NCBI GenBank assembly: GCA_016209155.1
Contig: JACQWU010000161.1
Location: forward strand, 1 to 5,639
Direction of reading: 5' to 3'
From: Candidatus Desantisiibacteriota bacterium
GTDB taxonomy: Bacteria > JACRDZ01
Length of the DNA: 5,639 nucleotides
Each line of letters starts with the position of its first letter. Position 1 is the first letter of the stretch. The translations under genes and the position numbers were made by a program. The notes beneath the pieces are model-generated. The model was not told the DNA's origin and searched no databases. It saw only the letters and a list, made by a program, of their open reading frames with translations. This document shows positions 1 to 5,639 of the stretch, piece by piece.

Positions 1-1631
1 AATTTGAAAAGATTTTAAATGAAGATAGGTACAGGTTTAAATCTATATTAGACAGCATGTCGGATGGAGTTTTTACGGTAGATAAACATATGAAAATTAC
101 GGAATTTAACAAGGGAGCGGAAAAAATTACAGGATTTAGCCGCGAGGAAGCAATAGGCAGTTCCTGTAAAAATATTTTTCACCGCGATTTATGCGAAAAA
201 GAATGCGCTTTATCTAATACTAATAAAACAGGAAAACCTATAAATAATACTGAAAATACTATTATCAACAAAAATAATAAAATTATTCCGGTTTTATGCA
301 GTTCAGCTCCGCTTATTGATGAGGATGGGAATATATCAGGCAGTGTGGAAACTTTCAGAGATATTACGGATTTTAAAAAAATGCATGAAAATCTTGAGAT
401 TGCAAGAAACCAGGCTATTGCATACTCGGATATTCTTAAAAATCAAAATAAAGAACTGCTGGAAACATACTCGCGCCTTGAAACAAATCAACGTAAAACA
501 GAAGACTATTTAAAACAGTTGGAAACCACAAATTATCTTCTTGATAAAAAAATAATTGAGCTCTCAAAGCTAAACGAATTTTCTGTTGCCCTAAGCTCAA
601 TTCTTGCACTGGATGAGCTTTTGCATATGGTAACACGTTCCTGCATTGAACAAATGGATGCTGATTCAGGTTCTCTGATGCTGATGGATGACGGTAAAAA
701 AGAACTTATTGTCAGAGTTGCATATGGTAATTATTCTTATGATATTTTAAATGCAAGAGTAAAAATAGGAGAAGGTATTTCCGGTTGGGTGGCTGATCGC
801 GGGGAGGCGCTGCTTGTTACTAATATTGATAAGGATCCGAGATTTAAAAAAATATCCCGTCAGAGGTATGAATCAAAATCCCTCATAAGTGTTCCGCTGA
901 AAATCAAAGAGAGAGTGATTGGAGTACTCAATATTAATCATAAAAAAACGAAAGAATCTTTTAATAAGGCGGATTTGGATCTTTTGTTAACCATTGTAAA
1001 TCAAGCGGCAATTGCAATAGAGAATGCTAATCTTTATGATAAACTTCAGCAGAGCTATTTTGAGACAGTACATTCCCTGACTATGGCTGTTGAAGCTAAA
1101 GACGACTGGACCCGCGGACATTCGGACAGAGTAATTACCTATGCTCTGGAAATTGCTAAATCCATAGGATTTTCCGAACGTCAGATGGAACAGATACGGT
1201 ATGCAGGTGCATTGCATGATATAGGGAAAATCGGAATAAGTGAAGCAATTATAAATAAAGAACGTTTCCTTACAAAAGAAGAATATGCTATAATTAAAAA
1301 ACATCCTGTAATAGGCGCAAGTATCATTGAACCGATTGAATTTTTGCATCCCATACAGCCTATTATCCGTCATCATCATGAGCATTATGACGGGAACGGA
1401 TATCCGGACGGATTGTCAGGGGACAATATCATATACGAAGCCCGTGTTTTAGCTGTGGCTGATGCCTATGATGCAATGACATCCGACCGTCCATACCGGC
1501 ATGCTTTGAGCAGCAGCGAAGCTATGCTTGAATTAAAGAAACATTCCGGCAAACAGTTTGATCCGAAATTAGTTAATATTTTTGAAGAAATAATCCTCAG
1601 GGGAATTAATGAAAAAATTGTATTTAGTTGA
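1..1631 (+). CDS. PAS-GAF-HD-GYP signalling protein, 5'-truncated
   Basis: Likely a cytoplasmic sensor whose output domain hydrolyses cyclic di-GMP. The reading frame is open to the window start (codon phase from base 3), and the codons before the Met at base 57 read ...RYRFKSILDS, the normal first part of a PAS domain, so the true start lies upstream. Numbered from that Met: PAS to about 105, with Cys37, Cys46, Cys50 and Cys81; a charged coiled coil about 107-175; GAF about 178-325; HD-GYP about 335-515. The HD-GYP motifs are all present: HSDRV (355-359), HD (387-388) in HDIGKIG, His416, HHE (440-442), DGNGYP (445-450) and the later DAYDAMTSDRPYR. No DNA-binding or GGDEF domain is visible. 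The last codons overlap polA by 23 nt. The HD-GYP assignment is firm from family motifs; phosphodiesterase activity and the PAS/GAF ligands are inferred or unknown. Additional N-terminal domains cannot be excluded. Confidence 0.95.
   Translation, partial: FEKILNEDRYRFKSILDSMSDGVFTVDKHMKITEFNKGAEKITGFSREEAIGSSCKNIFHRDLCEKECALSNTNKTGKPINNTENTIINKNNKIIPVLCSSAPLIDEDGNISGSVETFRDITDFKKMHENLEIARNQAIAYSDILKNQNKELLETYSRLETNQRKTEDYLKQLETTNYLLDKKIIELSKLNEFSVALSSILALDELLHMVTRSCIEQMDADSGSLMLMDDGKKELIVRVAYGNYSYDILNARVKIGEGISGWVADRGEALLVTNIDKDPRFKKISRQRYESKSLISVPLKIKERVIGVLNINHKKTKESFNKADLDLLLTIVNQAAIAIENANLYDKLQQSYFETVHSLTMAVEAKDDWTRGHSDRVITYALEIAKSIGFSERQMEQIRYAGALHDIGKIGISEAIINKERFLTKEEYAIIKKHPVIGASIIEPIEFLHPIQPIIRHHHEHYDGNGYPDGLSGDNIIYEARVLAVADAYDAMTSDRPYRHALSSSEAMLELKKHSGKQFDPKLVNIFEEIILRGINEKIVFS
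1599..1603 (+). promoter_or_regulatory. Ribosome binding site of polA inside the upstream gene
   Basis: AGGGG lies 5 nt before the ATG at 1609 and within the last codons of the HD-GYP gene. It is a passable Shine-Dalgarno match with one G:U wobble. With the 23-nt gene overlap it suggests that polA translation is coupled to ribosomes finishing the upstream gene (inference). Confidence 0.6.
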
Positions 1632-4170
1632 CGGGCATTCTTATTTATACCGCGCTTTTTATGCTATTAGAAATCTTTCCACACGACAGGGTATTCCAAC
1701 AGGTGCAGTGTTCGGTTTTATCAATATGATGCTGAAAATAATAGAAGAACATCCAGACATGCTGATAGTAACTTTTGATTCACCTGTACCAAGCTTCAGA
1801 GTAAAAAAATATTCCGAATATAAAATTCACCGCAAACCCATGCCGGATGATTTAATATCGCAGATTCCCGTAATTAAGGAAATGCTTGATGCCTTAAATA
1901 TTTACAGGATAGAAATGCCCGGTTTTGAAGCAGATGATATATTGGCATCTATTTCACGAAAAGCGGAAAAAGAAGGAATAGAAGAAATCGTTATATTCAG
2001 CAATGATAAAGATATTCTTCAGCTTGTTAATGAGCACATCAGTGTGCAGACAGAAAGCGTAACTCCCATTAAATATACTCCTCCTGAGGTTATAACCCGT
2101 TTTGGAAATCCTCCAGATAGAATTCCTGATATTTTAGCGCTTACAGGTGATGCATCCGATAATATACCCGGGGTACCGGGGATAGGTCCGAAAACAGCAA
2201 TAAAATTAATTCAGGAATTCAAAACATTAAATAATCTTTTAAATTCTCTTGCCATGGTTGAAAGTAAAAAAGTGCAGGCGCTCCTCCAAAAGTATATTGA
2301 TTCAGCGCGGTTAAGCTTTGAATTGATCAATCTAAATATTGACCCTCCGATAAACATTGATTTTAAAGAATGTATAATAAAAGAGTTTGATTATGATAAA
2401 CTAAAAGTTCTTCTTAATAAGCTTGAATTCACAACTCTTGCAAGAAAACTTATTCCTGATGAAGAAAATAAGCCGGAATATATAATTATTAATAATATGG
2501 AATCTTTTTTTCTGGAAATGGGATCTTTATCAAAAGTATCTGAATTTTCTTTTGACATTGCATCTTATGGCAGCAATACCATGGATATACAATTGGCAGG
2601 GATTGCTTTTTGTATTTCAAAAAACAAAGGTTTTTATGTACCTTTCAGTCAAAATCTTCTGGATATGTCTTACCAACTTGACCTTAATAAAATGCTTATA
2701 GAGATAAAGTCAATTTTTGAAAATCCTGATATTAAAAAAATAGGGCATAATATTAAATCTAATTTAATAATTTTTCATAAGTATGGAATAAACCCAAAAA
2801 ATATAACTTTTGATACATCTTTAGCCTCATATGTACTTAATCCTTCACGCCGTACGCATGAAATTACTGAACTTGCAATGGAATATCTATCCGTAAATAT
2901 AATTTCACCGGACAAATTAACAGGTAAGGGCAGAAAAGAAATATCCTGGGGAGAAGTGGATAAAAATTCAGCAGGACAATATTTTTGCGGGAATGCGGAT
3001 GTTATTTTTCAGCTTAAACAGTTACTTGCAGAAAAGCTGGAACAGGAAAACTTACTCTCTCTTTTTTATCAAATAGAAATGCCTCTTATTCCTGTGCTTG
3101 CAAAAATGGAAATGCAGGGTATAAGGCTTGATGTGAACTATATTAATAAAATAAAACAAGAAGTAGATTTTATGCTTAAAAAGTATGAAAAAGATATATT
3201 TGCAACCAGCGTGGAAATTCTTGAAGAATTGGCTCTTACTCATGAATTACCCATTTTAGTTTTAAATTACAGGCAGTTAGCGAAATTAAGTTCTACATAT
3301 GTGGATGCTCTGCCGGAAATGGTCAATCCTGATACAGGCAGACTGCATACTTCCTTTAATCAGACAATAACAGCTACAGGCAGACTTTCAAGTTCCAATC
3401 CGAATCTGCAGAATATTCCAATACGTTCGGAATTCGGCAGACTCATACGCGGAGCATTTATTGCACCGGCTGATGATTGGAAATTAATATCAGGAGATTA
3501 TTCACAAATAGAACTGCGGCTTCTTGCGCATTTTTCAAAAGATAAAAATTTAATGAAAGCATTCCTTGAAGGTGAAGACATCCATGTACGTACAGCATGT
3601 GAGCTTTTTAATATTACTCCGGACAAAGTAGATGATAATTTAAGACGCATAGCAAAAACTATTAATTTTGGTATTGTATATGGGATGAGCCCTTATGGTC
3701 TTGCGCGTGACCTTAAAATAGACAGAGAGAAAGCATCTCTATATATTGATAATTATTTTATCCAGTATCCCGAAGTTAAAAAATTTATTGATTATATAAT
3801 AAGTGAGACTCGTGAAAAAGGATATGTAACCACTTTACTCGGAAGAAAGAGATATATATCAGAATTAATATCAGAGGCAAGAGGTATTCAGGATTTTGGT
3901 GAAAGAATAGCTGTCAATACTCCTCTTCAGGGAACAGCCGCGGATTTAATAAAAATTGCAATGATTAGAATAGATAATGAACTTATGGCAAGGAATCTTC
4001 GTACAAAGATGATTTTACAGATTCATGATGAATTGATTTTTGAGTCACCTGATGAAGAAGTGGATAGTGTATCAATACTCATAAAAGATATAATGGAGCA
4101 TGCTCTCATTCTTGATGTTCCAATTAAGGTGGATATTAAGATAGGTAACAGCTGGCTGGAGATTTATTAA
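1609..4170 (+). CDS. polA: DNA polymerase I (proofreading site degenerate, short thumb)
   Basis: Family A DNA polymerase for RNA-primer removal and gap filling, 853 aa. The start is secure because MKKLYLVDG is the canonical PolA N-terminus. The 5' nuclease domain (about 1-275) keeps its acidic ligands: Asp8, Asp57, Glu107/Asp109/Asp110, Asp133/Asp135, Asp181/Asp184, then a helix-hairpin-helix GVPGIGPKTA. The 3'-5' exonuclease fold (about 290-475) is present, but aligned to E. coli D355/E357/D424/D501 it reads Asp316/Ala318/Asn385/Asn462, so proofreading is very probably inactive. The polymerase domain (about 485-853) is catalytically intact: TATGRLSS with Arg592, motif A DYSQIELR (Asp630, Glu635), O-helix Arg679/Lys683/Phe687/Tyr691, Arg766/Asn770/Gln774, and motif C HDE (806-808). 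Around residues 530-532 about 36 thumb residues found in E. coli Pol I are missing in frame. It overlaps the HD-GYP gene, and its TAA is followed 15 nt later by the next ATG. Confidence 0.98.
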   Translation: MKKLYLVDGHSYLYRAFYAIRNLSTRQGIPTGAVFGFINMMLKIIEEHPDMLIVTFDSPVPSFRVKKYSEYKIHRKPMPDDLISQIPVIKEMLDALNIYRIEMPGFEADDILASISRKAEKEGIEEIVIFSNDKDILQLVNEHISVQTESVTPIKYTPPEVITRFGNPPDRIPDILALTGDASDNIPGVPGIGPKTAIKLIQEFKTLNNLLNSLAMVESKKVQALLQKYIDSARLSFELINLNIDPPINIDFKECIIKEFDYDKLKVLLNKLEFTTLARKLIPDEENKPEYIIINNMESFFLEMGSLSKVSEFSFDIASYGSNTMDIQLAGIAFCISKNKGFYVPFSQNLLDMSYQLDLNKMLIEIKSIFENPDIKKIGHNIKSNLIIFHKYGINPKNITFDTSLASYVLNPSRRTHEITELAMEYLSVNIISPDKLTGKGRKEISWGEVDKNSAGQYFCGNADVIFQLKQLLAEKLEQENLLSLFYQIEMPLIPVLAKMEMQGIRLDVNYINKIKQEVDFMLKKYEKDIFATSVEILEELALTHELPILVLNYRQLAKLSSTYVDALPEMVNPDTGRLHTSFNQTITATGRLSSSNPNLQNIPIRSEFGRLIRGAFIAPADDWKLISGDYSQIELRLLAHFSKDKNLMKAFLEGEDIHVRTACELFNITPDKVDDNLRRIAKTINFGIVYGMSPYGLARDLKIDREKASLYIDNYFIQYPEVKKFIDYIISETREKGYVTTLLGRKRYISELISEARGIQDFGERIAVNTPLQGTAADLIKIAMIRIDNELMARNLRTKMILQIHDELIFESPDEEVDSVSILIKDIMEHALILDVPIKVDIKIGNSWLEIY

Positions 4171-4185
4171 CTCTGGATAATTTAT

Positions 4186-5520
4186 ATGATAAAAGAAAAA
4201 ATACTAATTTTATGGGAAAATGAAAGAAAATTTTTGATAACTATTTTCTTTTTGTCTCTTATTTTAAAGCTCTTATACATTTTTATGGTAGAAGGAATTA
4301 ACACACATCCGGGAGTTGATGGTGTGTTTTATGACAAAGTAGCATTAAATGTTGCAAGAGGATATGGTTTTGTAACAAGCCCGGGGGATTATGGTACTGA
4401 AAAACCGCCGATTTATGTATTTCTTATAGGGCTCTTATATTATATTTTTGGCCATAATTACGGCGCTATAAGAATTGTACAGGCAATACTTAGCGGAGTG
4501 ATATGTATTTTTACTTATCTTATCGGTAAAAAAGTAAAAAATGAAAATATTGGTAAAATTGCCTCTTTTTTGGTGGCTCTTGATCCTTTTCTTACACAGC
4601 TTTCAGCCTGGTATCTTTCACAGATTCTGTATATAACATTTGAAATTATTGCCATTTATTTTATTGTCAAAATGGAAGAGGAATTTTCATGGGGGAAAGC
4701 TTTTATTACAGGATTATTATTAGGACTTTCTTCACTTACAATGTCTTATTCCTCACCGTTTTTTTATCCGTTTATATTGTTGTGGAGTTTTTTGGTGTTT
4801 AAAGGAAATGCAAAAAATATAGGCAAATCTTTTGGTACTATCGCTTTAGTTCTTACTCTTACAATATCTGTATGGACAATCAGAAATTATATTATATTTA
4901 AGGAATTTATTCCTATTGGTACTGCAAGCGGGCTCCGGTTTTGGGGAGGGAATAATCCGCGCGCAAAAGGCGTATGGGTACCATGGAGCGGATCCTCAAG
5001 ATTTTATTTCAGCGCCGGAGAGCCCGGATGGGGTGATGCGGGTGATTGGTCTGACTGGGCATCTCAGGCAGGATCCCCGTGGCTCAATTTACAATTCGGT
5101 AAATCCGGAGGTTTGACCCGCAATGAAAGAGATATGCGTTACTGGTTAATGGGGTGGAAATGGATAAAAAAACATCCGGCTGATTATTTAATTCTTTCAT
5201 GCAAAAAATTTATAACTTTCTGGCAGTATTGGAACCCCCTTACTACTTTACCGCGGCCAAACCGTTTATGGCGGAATATCGGTAAAATGTATTATTATCC
5301 TTTGCTTGTATTTTTTCTTATAGGTATAATTTATAATTTAAGTGCGTGGAAAAAACTTACAACTTTGTATATTTTTATATTGCACAGTATTACCGGAGCA
5401 CTTGTTTTTTTTGGTGATGCCGGACAGCGTGCGCCTATTACACCTGTTCTATGGATAATAGCTGCGGCGGGACTTGCAGAGATATATCCGGGAATAAAGG
5501 AAAAATTATGGCGTTTATAA
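4186..5520 (+). CDS. GT-C membrane glycosyltransferase, PMT/ArnT-like
   Basis: 444-aa integral inner-membrane protein resembling the ArnT/PMT (GT39/GT83-like) superfamily, which moves sugars from polyprenyl-phosphate carriers on the outer face of the membrane. After a first membrane helix (about 15-35) comes the loop signature DGVFYDKVALNVARGYGF (Asp45, Asp50), then EKPP (72-75) in the place of the usual RPP, then a run of hydrophobic helices giving roughly 10-11 in all. TIRNY (231-235) and GNNPRAKG (255-262) match the conserved start of the large outer loop, and NERDMRYW (313-320) its end; GDAGQRAPITP (410-420) is the usual Arg-containing motif before the last helix. Gln146 in LSQIL stands where relatives usually have an acidic residue. 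It begins 15 nt after polA with only a weak GGA-type ribosome site. Acceptor and donor sugar cannot be told. The superfamily is secure; the subfamily is not. Confidence 0.88.
   Translation: MIKEKILILWENERKFLITIFFLSLILKLLYIFMVEGINTHPGVDGVFYDKVALNVARGYGFVTSPGDYGTEKPPIYVFLIGLLYYIFGHNYGAIRIVQAILSGVICIFTYLIGKKVKNENIGKIASFLVALDPFLTQLSAWYLSQILYITFEIIAIYFIVKMEEEFSWGKAFITGLLLGLSSLTMSYSSPFFYPFILLWSFLVFKGNAKNIGKSFGTIALVLTLTISVWTIRNYIIFKEFIPIGTASGLRFWGGNNPRAKGVWVPWSGSSRFYFSAGEPGWGDAGDWSDWASQAGSPWLNLQFGKSGGLTRNERDMRYWLMGWKWIKKHPADYLILSCKKFITFWQYWNPLTTLPRPNRLWRNIGKMYYYPLLVFFLIGIIYNLSAWKKLTTLYIFILHSITGALVFFGDAGQRAPITPVLWIIAAAGLAEIYPGIKEKLWRL
5496..5501 (+). promoter_or_regulatory. Ribosome binding site of the cysteine-rich gene
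   Basis: AAAGGA sits 6 nt before the ATG at 5508, inside the end of the glycosyltransferase gene. This good match at good spacing is the main reason to place the start of the small downstream gene at 5508 rather than at the later TTG at 5541 in the same frame. Confidence 0.65.
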
Positions 5521-5639
5521 AAGCCCGCGGGATAAAAGGATTGATATATGTCCCCTCTCAAAAATCTAAATATAAAAAAAATAATTGCAAAGGCTGCTTC
5601 TCCTGTCAATGGTGCAGTGATGAAAGGTGCGAATTATGC
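5508..5639 (+). CDS. Small cysteine-rich protein, 3'-truncated by window end
   Basis: A reading frame of 44 codons that runs off the window without a stop. It starts MAFIKARGIKGLIYVP, has a basic linker (Lys19, Lys21, Lys23, Lys24), and then six cysteines: Cys27-x2-Cys30-x2-Cys33-x2-Cys36-x4-Cys41-x2-Cys44, with Trp35 and an SDER segment between the fourth and fifth. Regular CxxC spacing of this kind is very unlikely in a non-coding frame and points to a zinc or iron-sulfur site; which one cannot be decided. There is no signal peptide or membrane helix in the visible part. The ATG overlaps the last 13 nt of the glycosyltransferase gene and has an AAAGGA ribosome site, so it looks translationally coupled to it. 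I do not recognise a named family, and the C-terminus lies outside the window. A second, cysteine-free frame from 5548 competes for this stretch and is judged less likely. Confidence 0.75.
   Translation, partial: MAFIKARGIKGLIYVPSQKSKYKKNNCKGCFSCQWCSDERCELC

Noticed and set aside
57-59. ATG at 57 as the true start of the HD-GYP gene
   Set aside because: The frame is open to base 3 and the upstream codons encode the start of the PAS domain, so the gene begins before the window; no ribosome site precedes this ATG.
987-1385. Minus-strand open frame of 132 codons inside the HD-GYP gene
   Set aside because: It is antisense to conserved GAF/HD-GYP coding sequence and its protein looks like a random translation rich in Phe, Tyr and Cys.
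2166-2180. CCGGGGTACCGGGG near-palindrome as a regulatory hairpin
   Set aside because: It encodes the conserved PGVPGIG helix-hairpin-helix of the PolA 5' nuclease, which explains the bases.
4916-5116. Open frame of 66 codons on the + strand inside the glycosyltransferase
   Set aside because: It lies wholly within a well-supported membrane protein gene, in the GC-richer loop where stops are rarer by composition.
5524-5531. Palindrome CCCGCGGG as a terminator stem or operator
   Set aside because: Only 8 nt with no loop and no following T run, and it lies within the start of the cysteine-rich coding region.
5331-5609. Minus-strand open frame of 92 codons across the 3' end
   Set aside because: It is antisense to the glycosyltransferase C-terminus and the cysteine-rich gene, with no recognisable motif.
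5548-5639. Cysteine-free frame starting MSPLKNLNIKK with AAAAGGA 7 nt upstream, open to the window end
   Set aside because: It has a good ribosome-site match, but the other frame over the same bases carries a regular six-cysteine CxxC array and an equally good start coupled to the preceding gene. The AAAAGGA overlaps Lys-Gly codons of that frame, so it is probably chance.
1-5639. CRISPR array, tRNA or rRNA gene, insertion sequence or attachment site
   Set aside because: No spaced repeats, cloverleaf, transposase motifs or terminal inverted repeats were seen; the window is almost fully coding.

Overview
The window is an AT-rich bacterial stretch that is almost entirely coding, with every gene on the + strand. 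It holds four genes in a head-to-tail run: the 3' part of a PAS-GAF-HD-GYP signalling protein, a complete DNA polymerase I (polA), a complete multi-membrane GT-C glycosyltransferase, and the 5' end of a small cysteine-rich protein cut off by the window edge. The junctions are a 23-nt overlap, a 15-nt gap and a 13-nt overlap. No terminator or promoter-sized gap is visible, so the run looks like part of one transcription unit.

The organism cannot be named from this sequence. HD-GYP signalling, a cysteine-bearing PAS domain, a lipid-linked-sugar type glycosyltransferase and a CxxC-rich small protein would fit an anaerobic, probably environmental bacterium (for example a delta-proteobacterial or candidate-phylum lineage). 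That is inference only.

Region by region: bases 1-1631 encode a c-di-GMP phosphodiesterase-type output domain (HD-GYP, all signature motifs present) behind PAS, coiled-coil and GAF sensor modules; its true start lies before the window. Bases 1609-4170 encode PolA with an intact 5' nuclease and intact polymerase catalytic motifs. Its proofreading domain has lost three of its four carboxylate metal ligands, and the thumb subdomain lacks about 36 residues compared with E. coli Pol I. Bases 4186-5520 encode an integral-membrane GT-C transferase. Bases 5508 to the end encode a basic N-terminus followed by six cysteines in a C-x2-C-x2-C-x2-C-x4-C-x2-C array, a probable metal or Fe-S site.

The points most worth a second look are the cysteine-rich small protein at the 3' edge, which is easily missed because it is short and truncated, and the doubly altered PolA (dead exonuclease plus short thumb). 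No functional link between signalling, polymerase, glycosyl transfer and the cysteine-rich protein can be shown from the window; shared transcription is the only common thread.
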